Assembly (NCBI RefSeq): GCF_000612545.2
Contig: NZ_CP097800.1
Coordinates: forward strand, 1,302,001-1,366,000
Direction of reading: 5' to 3'
Source: Streptomyces sp. PCS3-D2
GTDB lineage: Bacteria; Actinomycetota; Actinomycetes; Streptomycetales; Streptomycetaceae
DNA: 64,000 bases
The notes beneath the pieces are model-generated. The model saw nothing but the letters and a program-made list of their open reading frames with translations. It did not search any database and had not been told where the DNA came from. Position numbers and translations under genes: made by a program. Positions 15,750 to 23,991 of this stretch are shown in pieces; within the stretch, counting starts at the first letter, position 1; the number at the start of each line of letters is the position of its first letter.

Positions 15750-16439
15750 ACCTGTTCCTCCAGCAGTTGTGTCCGCTCGTCACGGCGAAGCCAACCACCT
15801 CCGGGGCGGTGGCCCAAATCCGGGCCGGCCACCCCACCGCGGGGGTGCCGCGCCCGCACGATCCCGGGTACACGCGTTCCCCGCTCCCGCCACGGCGCAC
15901 CCCGCGCCGGGAGAACCCGTCCACCGGCGCCGCGAGCGGCCGCGGGGTGCCGACGGGTCCCGCCGGTCCCCGGCACCGGCGGCTCCCCCACGCGCAGCCG
16001 GGGGCCGCCGTCCCCGGCCCGCACCGTGCCCGGCACCGCCTCCGTGACACCCCGGGTACTCCATCTGCGGCCCGGGGCCCGCACCGGGGTCACCGCCCGG
16101 CCGGAGGCACACCGCCGGCGCCGCGTGGAGCGCCACGGGCGGACGTACGCGGCGGCCCCCGCGCGCTCACCCGGCACCGGCGGGTGATCAGCCGGCAAGT
16201 CCGCGCACCGGCGGCCGGATTCGGCATCGGCCCGGCCCGGCGGGGCCCGGCCGGGAAGAACACCGCCGTCCCCGCACGCGCGGCCGGACCGCCGCCCGGA
16301 CCGGCCACCCGGCTCGGCCGCCCCTGCCGTCCATCGCGCCCCGAACGGTCATCACATCGGGCCAATCGCCCGCGCAATCCCGCGTTCCGGGCGTGACGTC
16401 CGGGACGATTCCGCCCAGAACCCTCGGCTGGGAGGCCCC
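15750..16439 (+). other. 690-bp intergenic region, no gene supported
   Basis: Between divergent genes. Open frames are present in several phases, but they are Pro/Arg-rich with no domain and no ribosome sites, so I read them as GC artefacts. The last 20 bases hold GGGAGG, the ribosome site of the secreted hydrolase at 16440. Promoters for both flanking genes must lie here, but none is convincing by eye. Confidence 0.6.
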
Positions 16440-18026
16440 ATGCTCCACCCCTTCACGAAGCGCGCCGCCGTCCTGCTGGCGACCTCCACCGTCGCCGCCG
16501 CCCTCGCGAGTCCGGTGACGGCCGCCCCGGCCGCACAGACCGCCCCGGCCGCACAGACCGCGCAGACCGCGCAGGCGGCACTGCGCTGGACCGGCTGCGC
16601 GACGCCCCGCTACCCGACGCTCCAGTGCGCGTCCCTCAAGGTGCCCCTCGACCACGACCGGCCCGCCGGCCGGACGATCACGCTCGCGCTGACCCGGGTC
16701 CCCCACACCGCCAAGACCTCTCAGGGTCCCCTGCTCGTCAACCCGGGGGGGCCGGGCGGCAGTGGGCGCGCACTCGCCGGGTTCGTCGCCTCCGCCCTCC
16801 CCAAGGACGTGGCCGCGCAGTACGACGTGATCGGCTTCGACCCCCGGGGCGTCGGCAAGAGCGAGCCGGTCCTCGACTGCGGATCCGGCCACTTCGCTCC
16901 GGTGCGCCCCGATTCCGTGCCGCAGGACGCCGCCACCGAGCGGGCCAACCTGGACCGCGTGCGGGCCTTCGCCGCGTCCTGCGGGGCCCGGCACGCGGAC
17001 GTGCTCCCGCACATCGGGACCGTCTCGGCCGCCCGGGACATCGAGGTGCTGCGCACCGCCCTCGGCGCCGAGCGCGTCAGCTACTTCGGCTACTCCTACG
17101 GAACCTACCTGGGCGCGGTGTACGCCAAGCTCCACCCGGACCGGGTGCACCGGCTCGTCCTGGACTCCGTCGTCGACCCCGACGGGGTCTGGTACGAGGA
17201 CAACCTCTCCCAGGACCTCGCCTTCGACGCCCGCCACAAGGCGTTCCTGGCGTGGATCGCCCGGCACGACGCCACCTACCGGCTGGGCACCGACCCGGCG
17301 GTGGTCGAGGCGCGCTGGTACGCGATGCGGCAGGCCCTGCGCGGGACCCCGGCCGGCGGCAAGGTGGGCCCGTCGGAGCTGGAGGACACCTACATGCCGG
17401 GCGGCTACTACGACGGCTACTGGCCCAGCCTCGCCGAGGCCTTCGCGGCGTACTGGGTGAGGAAGGACCCCAAGCCCCTGGTGGCGGCGTACGAGCGGTT
17501 CGGTGCGGTGGAGCCGTCGGCGGGCAACAGCTACAGCGTCTACACCGCGGTCCAGTGCCGGGACTCGGCCTGGCCCCGGAACTGGAACGCCTGGCGCGCC
17601 GACATGTGGCGCACCCACGCCAAGGCACCGTTCATGACCTGGAACAACGCCTGGTACAACGCGCCCTGTGCGTTCTGGCCGGCCGAGCCGCTCCGGGCCC
17701 CGGACGTGGCCAACGCGGACCTGCCGCCCGCCCTGCTCCTGCAGGCGACGGGCGACGCGGCGACCCCCTTCGACGGGGCGGTCAGCATGCGGGAGAAGCT
17801 GGCGGGCTCGCACCTGGTGGTCGAGGAGGGCGGCGGCAACCACGGCATCGCACTGAGCGGGAACACGTGCCTGGACGAGAAGGTGGCGGCCTACCTGAGG
17901 ACGGGGCAGGCCGCGGACGCCTCCTGCCCGGCGCAGGCGGCCCCGCAGCCGACCGCGGCGACCCGGGCCGTACCGTCCGCGGCGGGCGGCGCGGCCCTGC
18001 ACGGCCTGCTCGGCTTCCGCGGCTGA
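16440..18026 (+). CDS. Secreted tripeptidyl-aminopeptidase-like alpha/beta hydrolase
   Basis: A 528-residue exported hydrolase of the Streptomyces Tap/SlpD/SlpE group, which removes N-terminal tripeptides outside the cell. A signal peptide (residues 1-28, hydrophobic AAVLLATSTVAAALA, ending near VTAAPA) is followed by a short AQT repeat. NPGGPGGSG near 101-109 forms the oxyanion region; the triad is Ser219 (GYSYGTYLG), Asp near 439 (GDAATPFDGA) and His near 467 (GGGNHGIAL), the last two in the C-terminal TAP domain. The ATG at 16440 is preceded by GGGAGG. It ends against a strong hairpin shared with the convergent RidA gene. Confidence 0.92.
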   Translation: MLHPFTKRAAVLLATSTVAAALASPVTAAPAAQTAPAAQTAQTAQAALRWTGCATPRYPTLQCASLKVPLDHDRPAGRTITLALTRVPHTAKTSQGPLLVNPGGPGGSGRALAGFVASALPKDVAAQYDVIGFDPRGVGKSEPVLDCGSGHFAPVRPDSVPQDAATERANLDRVRAFAASCGARHADVLPHIGTVSAARDIEVLRTALGAERVSYFGYSYGTYLGAVYAKLHPDRVHRLVLDSVVDPDGVWYEDNLSQDLAFDARHKAFLAWIARHDATYRLGTDPAVVEARWYAMRQALRGTPAGGKVGPSELEDTYMPGGYYDGYWPSLAEAFAAYWVRKDPKPLVAAYERFGAVEPSAGNSYSVYTAVQCRDSAWPRNWNAWRADMWRTHAKAPFMTWNNAWYNAPCAFWPAEPLRAPDVANADLPPALLLQATGDAATPFDGAVSMREKLAGSHLVVEEGGGNHGIALSGNTCLDEKVAAYLRTGQAADASCPAQAAPQPTAATRAVPSAAGGAALHGLLGFRG

Positions 18027-18030
18027 CCGC

Positions 18031-18071
18031 GGGGCCGGCGGGCGGGCCGCGCGCCGTCGCCCGCCGGCCCC
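18031..18071. terminator. Bidirectional 14-bp hairpin between convergent genes
   Basis: Arms GGGGCCGGCGGGCG (18031-18044) and CGCCCGCCGGCCCC (18058-18071) pair perfectly around a 13-base loop, filling the gap between the secreted-hydrolase stop (18026) and the RidA stop (18081). Confidence 0.75.
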
Positions 18072-18080
18072 GGGCCGGTC

Positions 18081-18494
18081 TCAGGCCGGCAGGACCGCGA
18101 AGGCCTCCACCTCCACCAGGAGTTCCGGCCGGAACAGGGCCGAGACCTGGACGGCCGAGGACGCGGGCAGCCGGTCGGCGGGGATGACGGCTTCGCGCGC
18201 CTCCCGTACCGCGGGAAGGTGCGCGACGTCGGTGACGAAGTACGTCAGCTTCACGACGTCGTCGAAGGTGGCTCCGGCGGCGGCCAGGCATCGCCGGAGG
18301 TTCTCGAAGACCTGACGGGCCTGCGCGCGGGCGTCACCCTCGCCGACGACCGCGCCCTTCTCGTCGAGGGCGCACTGCCCCGAGACGGCGACGAACCGTC
18401 CCGTGCCGAGGACGACGTGGCTGTAGTGGGCACCGGGGCTGACCCCTTCGGGTGCGGATATGCGGGTCAGACGGCTTCCGTTGTGATCGGTCAT
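18081..18494 (-). CDS. RidA-family enamine/imine deaminase
   Basis: A 137-residue YjgF/YER057c/UK114-family protein, a small trimeric enzyme that hydrolyses reactive enamine/imine intermediates made by PLP enzymes. Conserved stretches are FVAVSGQCALDEKG (near 31-44), QARQVFENLRRCL (near 58-70) and DVVKLTYFVTD (near 78-88). In RidA proper, an Arg near position 105 binds the carboxylate; the segment RLPASSAVQVSALFRPELLVEVEAFA carries VSAL instead of VARLP, so this is likely one of the Rid-like subgroups with uncertain activity. It lies 12 bp after the HEAT-repeat gene and is probably cotranscribed with it. Confidence 0.88.
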   Translation of the reverse strand: MTDHNGSRLTRISAPEGVSPGAHYSHVVLGTGRFVAVSGQCALDEKGAVVGEGDARAQARQVFENLRRCLAAAGATFDDVVKLTYFVTDVAHLPAVREAREAVIPADRLPASSAVQVSALFRPELLVEVEAFAVLPA

Positions 18495-18506
18495 GGGCCG
18501 ATCCTG

Positions 18507-19070
18507 TCAGCCCCCGAGGGCGCGCAGCGCGGTGGTCGCGGCCACCGCCAGGCGGGGGTGGGACTGGGCTCGGGTGAGGAGTTCGCGCGCGCGGGGGTCG
18601 CCGAGGGCGCCCAAGCCCTCGACACAGGCCAGGGCCACCCGCCAGTAGGGGTCGTTCGGGGACAGCAGCCGCGCCAGCGTGGTGAGCAGGGCCGGTACGG
18701 ACTCGGGGGCGCGCAGGGCGGTGAGCAGCCGGACGGGCTGGAGGGCGTAGGCCGTGCGCAGTCCGTTGGTGGCGAGGGCCGCGGCGGCGCGGGCGGTGCG
18801 CGGGTCGCCGAGGACGGCCAGCGCCTCCGCCGCGGCCGCGCAGCGGGGCGGGTCCCGGTGGTTGAGGAGCAGCACCAGGGATTCGAAGGCCCGCCGGTCC
18901 CCGGCGAGGCCGAGCCGGTACGCGGCCAGTTCGCGGGCCCACAGGGGCAGCCCGGCCGAGGTCAGTGCGTCCGCGAGCGCATCGGGGCCGGCCGCGCGCA
19001 GCGCCTCGTACTCGGGGGACCCGCCCGCCTCCGCCCGCAGGCGCTCCAGCACGTCGTTCACCCGGCTCAC
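18507..19070 (-). CDS. HEAT-repeat protein
   Basis: A 187-residue, Ala/Leu-rich all-helical protein with at least four HEAT-type units, for example LPLWARELAAYRLGLAGDRR, AAAAEALAVLGDPRTARAA and VALACVEGLGALGDPRARE, each with the A-x-L-G-DPR signature. HEAT proteins act as scaffolds; no catalytic motif is present. Start choice is open between GTG 19070 and GTG 19061; I use 19070. It precedes the RidA gene. Confidence 0.75.
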   Translation of the reverse strand: MSRVNDVLERLRAEAGGSPEYEALRAAGPDALADALTSAGLPLWARELAAYRLGLAGDRRAFESLVLLLNHRDPPRCAAAAEALAVLGDPRTARAAAALATNGLRTAYALQPVRLLTALRAPESVPALLTTLARLLSPNDPYWRVALACVEGLGALGDPRARELLTRAQSHPRLAVAATTALRALGG

Positions 19071-19126
19071 CCTAGGGCGGCGGGGCGGTCGGCACACCGG
19101 GTTCGTCGAGATGATCAAGGGCGGTT

Positions 19127-19147
19127 GATCGATGATCGATGATCGGT
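19127..19147. promoter_or_regulatory. GATCGAT tandem repeat in the 3-hydroxyacyl-CoA dehydrogenase upstream region
   Basis: GATCGAT occurs twice in tandem followed by GATCGGT, giving overlapping half-sites. A related TGATCGATCA palindrome lies at 22328-22337 upstream of the EMC operon. The remaining 310 bases before 19460 contain no gene; open frames there continue into the dehydrogenase or are shadows. An operator role, for example for the TetR protein at 21420, is a guess. Confidence 0.35.
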
Positions 19148-19459
19148 ACATTTCGGCGGTACAGGTCACATGTCCGCGCTCTGGCGCACCAGTTACCGGC
19201 GAGTTACTGTCGTGGCAACACCTACGAGGGCGGCCTGGTGACGCAGCCGCCCCGTGCCGGTCGGTTCGTTTCGCACTGCACGGCGTGGCCCCGGGACAGG
19301 GTCCTGCCGCTTCCGCCCCTGCGGGTTCCTCCCCGCCGGGTTCCGGCCCGGGCCGTTGCCGCCCCGGGCTCCTCACCGCACGGCACTCCGTACGGCATCC
19401 GCGCGCGACGTGCGCCGCGCGCCCCCTCAGTCGTCACCCTCTTCCACTGGAGTCCCTCG

Positions 19460-21256
19460 ATGGACCGTCAGTCCAGTCAGCCCACCCTCCAGACCATCGC
19501 CGTCGTCGGCCTCGGCACGATGGGCACCGGCATCGCCGAGGTCCTCGCGCGGGCCGGCCGCGAGGTCATCGGCATCGACATCAGCGAGACCGCCGCCCGC
19601 CGGGCCGCCGCCTCCCTCGCCGCCGCGACCGCGCGCTCCGTCGCCCGGGAGCGACTCACCGAGCAGGAGCAGGCGGACGTCCTGGCCCGCTTCCGCACCT
19701 TCACCGACCTGGCAGCCGCAGCCGAGGCCGATCTCGTCATCGAGGTCGTGCCGGAGTCGTACGAGGTCAAGCAGCAGGTGTTCCGCGAGCTCGACGCGGT
19801 CGTGCGGCCCGACACGATCCTGGCCACGGGCACCAACGCCCTGTCGGTGACCCGGCTCGCCGCCGAGTCCCAGCGCCCCGAGCGGGTCTTGGGCCTGCAC
19901 TTCTTCAACCCGGTCCCGGCGATGAAGCTGGTCGAGGTCGTCTCGTGCGTCCTGACCGCCCCGACGGCCGTGGAGGCGGTCACGGAGCTGGCCCGCGAGC
20001 TCGGCAAGGAGCCGGTGGCGGTCGGCGACCGGCCCGGCTTCGTCGCGGACGGCCTGCTCTTCGGCTACCTGAACCAGGCCGCCGCCATGTACGAGGCGAA
20101 GTACGCCTCGCGCGAGGACATCGACGCGGCGATGCGGCTCGGCTGCGGCCTGCCCATGGGGCCGCTCGCGCTCCTCGACCTGATCGGCGTGGACACCGCC
20201 CGCACGGTCCTGGAGGCGATGTACGCCTCCTCCGGGGACCGGCTGCACGCCCCGGCCCCGATCCTGGGGCAGCTGGCCGAGGCCGGGCTGGCGGGCCAGA
20301 AGTCCGGGCGCGGTTTCTACACGTACGAGGCACCGGGCAGCTCGGTGATCGTCCGCGACCTGCAGACTCCGCTGGACGGGTCCCTGCTGGGTGCGGGCCG
20401 CCCGGTGAGCTCGGTCGGCGTGGCCGGTTCCGGCACCATGGCGAGCGGCATCGCGCAGGTCTTCGCCCAGGCCGGGTTCGACGTGGTCCTGGCGGCGCGC
20501 AGCCAGGAGAAGGCGGAGGCCGCCAAGGCCGCCATCGGCAAGTCCCTGGGCCGTGCGGTGTCCAAGGGCCGGCTGACCCAGGAGGCGGCGGACGGCACCC
20601 TGGACCGGATCACCCCGGCGGGTTCGCTGGATGCCTTCGCCGAGGTGGACCTGGCGGTGGAGGCGGTCGCCGAGGACCTGGCGGTCAAGCAGGAGCTGTT
20701 CGCGACGCTGGACAAGGTCTGCAAGCCGGGTGCGGTGCTGGCCACCACCACCTCCTCGCTGCCGGTGATCGCGGTGGCCCGGGTGACCTCGCGCCCACAG
20801 GACGTGATCGGCATGCACTTCTTCAACCCGGCCCCGGCGATGAAGCTGGTCGAGGTCGTCCGGACGGTCCTGACGGCCGACGACGTGCACGCCACCGTCC
20901 GCGAGATCTGCGTGAAGGTGCGCAAGCACCCGGTGGACTGCGGGGACCGGGCCGGCTTCATCGTGAACGCGTTGCTGTTCCCCTACCTCAACAACGCGAT
21001 CAAGATGGTGGAGGAGCACTACGCGAGCCTCGACCAGATCGACGCGGCCATGAAGCTGGGCGGCGGCTACCCGATGGGGCCGTTCGAGCTGCTCGACGTG
21101 GTCGGCCTCGACGTCTCGCTGGCCATCGAGAAGGTTCTCCACAAGGAGTTCCGCGACCCGGGCCTGGCCCCGTCCCCGCTGCTGGAGCACCTGGTGGCGG
21201 CGGGCTGCCTGGGCCGGAAGACCGGCCGCGGATTCCGTGAGTACGCCCGGCGGTAA
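19460..21256 (+). CDS. Two-domain (duplicated) 3-hydroxyacyl-CoA dehydrogenase
   Basis: The 598-residue protein is a head-to-tail duplication of a 3-hydroxyacyl-CoA dehydrogenase, each half about 290 residues. Both halves carry an NAD-binding glycine loop (VVGLGTMGTGIAEV near 15-28; VAGSGTMASGIAQV near 318-331), a catalytic-His segment (LGLHFFNPVPAMKLVEV near 145; IGMHFFNPAPAMKLVEV near 450) and the C-terminal GRGFYTYE/GRGFREYA ending. It oxidises 3-hydroxyacyl-CoA, for example 3-hydroxybutyryl-CoA, or works in reverse to feed crotonyl-CoA formation. The ATG at 19460 has GGAG seven bases upstream. Its position before the EMC operon suggests it supplies 3-hydroxybutyryl-CoA/crotonyl-CoA; that link is inferred. 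Confidence 0.92.
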   Translation: MDRQSSQPTLQTIAVVGLGTMGTGIAEVLARAGREVIGIDISETAARRAAASLAAATARSVARERLTEQEQADVLARFRTFTDLAAAAEADLVIEVVPESYEVKQQVFRELDAVVRPDTILATGTNALSVTRLAAESQRPERVLGLHFFNPVPAMKLVEVVSCVLTAPTAVEAVTELARELGKEPVAVGDRPGFVADGLLFGYLNQAAAMYEAKYASREDIDAAMRLGCGLPMGPLALLDLIGVDTARTVLEAMYASSGDRLHAPAPILGQLAEAGLAGQKSGRGFYTYEAPGSSVIVRDLQTPLDGSLLGAGRPVSSVGVAGSGTMASGIAQVFAQAGFDVVLAARSQEKAEAAKAAIGKSLGRAVSKGRLTQEAADGTLDRITPAGSLDAFAEVDLAVEAVAEDLAVKQELFATLDKVCKPGAVLATTTSSLPVIAVARVTSRPQDVIGMHFFNPAPAMKLVEVVRTVLTADDVHATVREICVKVRKHPVDCGDRAGFIVNALLFPYLNNAIKMVEEHYASLDQIDAAMKLGGGYPMGPFELLDVVGLDVSLAIEKVLHKEFRDPGLAPSPLLEHLVAAGCLGRKTGRGFREYARR

Positions 21257-21296
21257 CCGAGCGGGCCATGAGCCGGATGCGTGGGGAGGGCTGCTC

Positions 21297-21311
21297 GGGT
21301 CCGCCGGACCC
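21297..21311 (+). terminator. Short hairpin after the dehydrogenase gene
   Basis: GGGTCC and GGACCC pair around a 3-base loop, 40 bases beyond the stop. Small and without a U-run, so only a candidate. Confidence 0.35.
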
Positions 21312-21407
21312 TCACGGCGGACTGACCTTCCCGAGCCCAGTGCGGGCTCTCCCCCGCATCCACCCCTCTCCCACCCCCCTCCGGCGCGCACCCCCGCGCG
21401 AATGAAG

Positions 21408-21413
21408 TACTTT
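21408..21413 (+). promoter_or_regulatory. -10 box placing the TetR transcript start on its ATG
   Basis: TACTTT lies exactly six bases before the ATG at 21420, and no Shine-Dalgarno sequence precedes that ATG. This is the arrangement expected of a leaderless mRNA. Confidence 0.5.
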
Positions 21414-21419
21414 CGCTCT

Positions 21420-22235
21420 ATGTCCCAGCCCGCCAAGACCTCGCCCCGCGCCTCCTCGGCCCCCGACGCCCCGGAGAGCGCGGCCGGCACCCGGGCTGCC
21501 GCCCAGCGGCTCAAAATGCGCCGCGAGCTCGCCGCCGCGGCCATGGAGCTGTTCGCGACCAAGGGGTACGAGGCGACGACGGTCGACGAGATCGCCGCGA
21601 CGGCCGGGGTCGCGCGGCGGACCTTCTTCCGGCACTTCCGGTCGAAGGAAGAGGCGATCTTCCCGGACCACGACGACACCCTGATCCGCGCCGAGGCGGT
21701 CCTCGACGTGGCCCCGGCGCACGAGCACCCGCTCGACACCGTGTGCCGCGGGATCAAGGAAGTCATGAAGATGTACGCCGCCTCGCCCGCGGTGTCGGTG
21801 GAGCGCTACCGGCTGACGCGGGAGGTGCCGGCGCTGCGGGAGCGGGAGATCGCCTCCGTGGCCCGGTACGAGCGGCTCTTCACCCGCTACCTGCTGGCGC
21901 ACTTCGACGAGACCGACCATCACGACGGCAACGACGATCCGCTGCTGGCCGAGGTGGCCGCCTCGGCCGTGGTCACGGCCCACAACCACGTGCTGCGGCG
22001 CTGGCTGCGGGCCGGGGGCCAGGGCGACGTGGAGGCGCAGCTGGACCACGCCTTCTCGATCGTGCGCAAGACCTTCGGCACGGGGATCGGCGCGGGCCGC
22101 ACCCTGAGCCCGGCGGCGCCCTCCGCGCCGGCGGCCGTCCGCACGGAGGGCGAGGTGCTGGTGGCGGTGGCCCGGACCGACGCACCCCTGGACGAGGTCA
22201 TGCGGACCATCGAAGAAGCACTGCGCGCGAGGTAG
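21420..22235 (+). CDS. TetR-family regulator next to the EMC operon
   Basis: A 271-residue regulator. The N-terminal helix-turn-helix spans about residues 33-80, with the signature FATKGYEATTVDEIAATAGVARRTFFRHF. The rest is a helical ligand-binding domain with a His/Asp-rich segment (DETDHHDGNDD near 165). The C-terminal 40 residues are Ala-rich and may be flexible. The ATG at 21420 is supported by a leaderless layout; an ATG at 21402 also has no ribosome site. It sits between the 3-hydroxyacyl-CoA dehydrogenase and crotonyl-CoA reductase genes on the same strand and is the obvious candidate to control both, perhaps with an acyl-CoA as signal. The gene ends at a strong terminator. Confidence 0.88.
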   Translation: MSQPAKTSPRASSAPDAPESAAGTRAAAQRLKMRRELAAAAMELFATKGYEATTVDEIAATAGVARRTFFRHFRSKEEAIFPDHDDTLIRAEAVLDVAPAHEHPLDTVCRGIKEVMKMYAASPAVSVERYRLTREVPALREREIASVARYERLFTRYLLAHFDETDHHDGNDDPLLAEVAASAVVTAHNHVLRRWLRAGGQGDVEAQLDHAFSIVRKTFGTGIGAGRTLSPAAPSAPAAVRTEGEVLVAVARTDAPLDEVMRTIEEALRAR

Positions 22236-22260
22236 CGACACCGGAAGCGATGCTCGTCAC

Positions 22261-22290
22261 AGCGGCCGTCCCCGAGGAGGGGCGGCCGCT
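22261..22290 (+). terminator. Rho-independent terminator of the TetR gene
   Basis: AGCGGCCG plus CCCC pair with GGGG plus CGGCCGCT around GAGGA, with a single bulged T, followed by TTTCG. It lies 25 bases after the TetR stop. Confidence 0.8.
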
Positions 22291-22327
22291 TTCGTATGTC
22301 CGGCTTGCCCCTACTCGACGGTAACTT

Positions 22328-22337
22328 TGATCGATCA
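22328..22337. promoter_or_regulatory. TGATCGATCA palindrome upstream of the EMC operon
   Basis: A perfect 10-bp palindrome about 60 bases upstream of the -35 box. Its core GATCGAT also recurs at 19127-19147 before the 3-hydroxyacyl-CoA dehydrogenase gene, so a shared regulator is possible. Confidence 0.35.
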
Positions 22338-22380
22338 TCGCTCATCTGCGCAGGTCAATAGGCAAATGAGAGAAAGTTTT

Positions 22381-22422
22381 GGCACGCGGTGCCTTGCCGG
22401 GTGACACGGGGTGCCATACGTT
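22381..22422 (+). promoter_or_regulatory. Promoter and inverted repeat of the EMC operon
   Basis: TTGCCG (22394-22399), a 17-bp spacer and TACGTT (22417-22422) form a good vegetative-type promoter. Directly before the -35 box is GGCAC-GCG-GTGCC (22381-22393), a likely operator. Transcription would start near 22430, leaving a leader of about 190 bases before the GTG at 22623; that leader has no gene I can support. Confidence 0.6.
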
Positions 22423-22622
22423 GAATCTCGTCCGGATGTCCCCGCGACCCACGCCCACACGGCACGGAACGCGCCCCGGACGCCTGCGTCACCAGGCACC
22501 CGCACGCCCCACCACGGGCGGCGCCCAGCACCACAGCACAGCCGGACCGACGGCACACCGCACCCGCTCCACGCACCCGTTCACCTCAGCGCACCCTCAT
22601 CAGCGCTAGCCGGAGGCTCACC

Positions 22623-23960
22623 GTGAAGGACATCCTGGACGCGATTCAGTCGCAGTCCGCCACCGCCGCAGACTTCGCCGCCCTGCCGCTCCCCGACTCC
22701 TACCGCGCGATCACCGTGCACAAGGACGAGGCGGAGATGTTCGCCGGGCTCACCACCCGCGAGAAGGACCCGCGCAAGTCCCTGCACCTGGACCACGTCC
22801 CGCTCCCCGAGCTGGGCCCGGGCGAGGCCCTGGTGGCCGTCATGGCCTCCTCGGTCAACTACAACTCCGTGTGGACCTCGATCTTCGAGCCCGTCTCCAC
22901 CTTCAGCTTCCTGGAGCGCTACGGGCGCCTGTCGGAGCTCACCAAGCGCCACGACCTCCCCTACCACGTCATCGGCTCCGACCTCGCGGGCGTCGTCCTG
23001 CGCACCGGCCCCGGTGTCAACGCCTGGAACCCGGGCGACGAGGTCGTCGCCCACTGCCTCTCCGTCGAGCTGGAGTCCTCCGACGGCCACAACGACACGA
23101 TGCTCGACCCCGAGCAGCGCATCTGGGGCTTCGAGACCAACTTCGGCGGCCTGGCCGAGATCGCGCTCGTCAAGTCCAACCAGCTGATGCCGAAGCCCGA
23201 CCACCTCAGCTGGGAGGAGGCCGCCGCCCCCGGCCTGGTCAACTCCACCGCCTACCGCCAGCTGGTCTCCCAAAACGGCGCCGGCATGAAGCAGGGCGAC
23301 AACGTCCTGATCTGGGGCGCCAGCGGCGGCCTCGGCTCCTACGCCACCCAGTTCGCGCTGGCCGGCGGCGCCAACCCGATCTGCGTGGTCTCCTCCCCCG
23401 AGAAGGCCGACATCTGCCGGTCCATGGGCGCCACCGCGGTCATCGACCGCAACGCCGAGGGCTACACGTTCTGGAAGGACGAGCACACCCAGGACCCCCG
23501 CGAGTGGAAGCGCTTCGGCTCCAAGATCCGTGAGCTGACCGGCGGCGAGGACATCGACATCGTCTTCGAGCACCCGGGCCGCGAGACCTTCGGCGCGAGC
23601 GTTTACGTCACCCGCAAGGGCGGCACCATCACCACCTGCGCCTCGACCTCGGGCTACATGCACCAGTACGACAACCGCTACCTGTGGATGTCGCTGAAGC
23701 GCATCGTCGGCTCGCACTTCGCCAACTACCGCGAGGCGTGGGAGGCCAACCGCCTGATCGCCAAGGGCAAGATCCACCCCACCCTCTCCAAGGTCTACTC
23801 CCTGGAGGAGACCGGCCAGGCCGCCTACGACGTCCACCGCAACCTCCACCAGGGCAAGGTCGGCGTCCTCGCGCTCGCCCCCGAGGAGGGCCTCGGCGTC
23901 CGCGACCACGAGATGCGCGCCCAGCACCTGGACGCCATCAACCGCTTCCGCAACGTCTGA
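22623..23960 (+). CDS. ccrA: Crotonyl-CoA carboxylase/reductase
   Basis: The 445-residue enzyme reductively carboxylates crotonyl-CoA with CO2 and NADPH to (2S)-ethylmalonyl-CoA, the committed EMC step and a source of the ethylmalonyl-CoA extender unit in Streptomyces. It is a medium-chain dehydrogenase/reductase: a GroES-like N-terminal domain (to about 200) and a Rossmann domain with WGASGGLGSYATQFALAGG near 235. The segment SVNYNSVWTSIFEP near 77-90 is typical of Ccr. The GTG at 22623 has GGAGG upstream. It is first in an operon with the ethylmalonyl-CoA mutase, lyase, hydratase and acyl-CoA dehydrogenase, spacing 31 bp to the next gene. Gene order agrees with my memory of the Streptomyces coelicolor ccr locus. 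Confidence 0.97.
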   Translation: MKDILDAIQSQSATAADFAALPLPDSYRAITVHKDEAEMFAGLTTREKDPRKSLHLDHVPLPELGPGEALVAVMASSVNYNSVWTSIFEPVSTFSFLERYGRLSELTKRHDLPYHVIGSDLAGVVLRTGPGVNAWNPGDEVVAHCLSVELESSDGHNDTMLDPEQRIWGFETNFGGLAEIALVKSNQLMPKPDHLSWEEAAAPGLVNSTAYRQLVSQNGAGMKQGDNVLIWGASGGLGSYATQFALAGGANPICVVSSPEKADICRSMGATAVIDRNAEGYTFWKDEHTQDPREWKRFGSKIRELTGGEDIDIVFEHPGRETFGASVYVTRKGGTITTCASTSGYMHQYDNRYLWMSLKRIVGSHFANYREAWEANRLIAKGKIHPTLSKVYSLEETGQAAYDVHRNLHQGKVGVLALAPEEGLGVRDHEMRAQHLDAINRFRNV

Positions 23961-23991
23961 GTCCGTTCAAAGGCCTAAGGGACAGCCTGAG

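Noticed and set aside
15750-16439. A gene in the 690-bp gap (plus-strand frame of about 209 codons)
   Set aside because: Pro/Arg/His-rich low complexity, no ribosome site, no motif.
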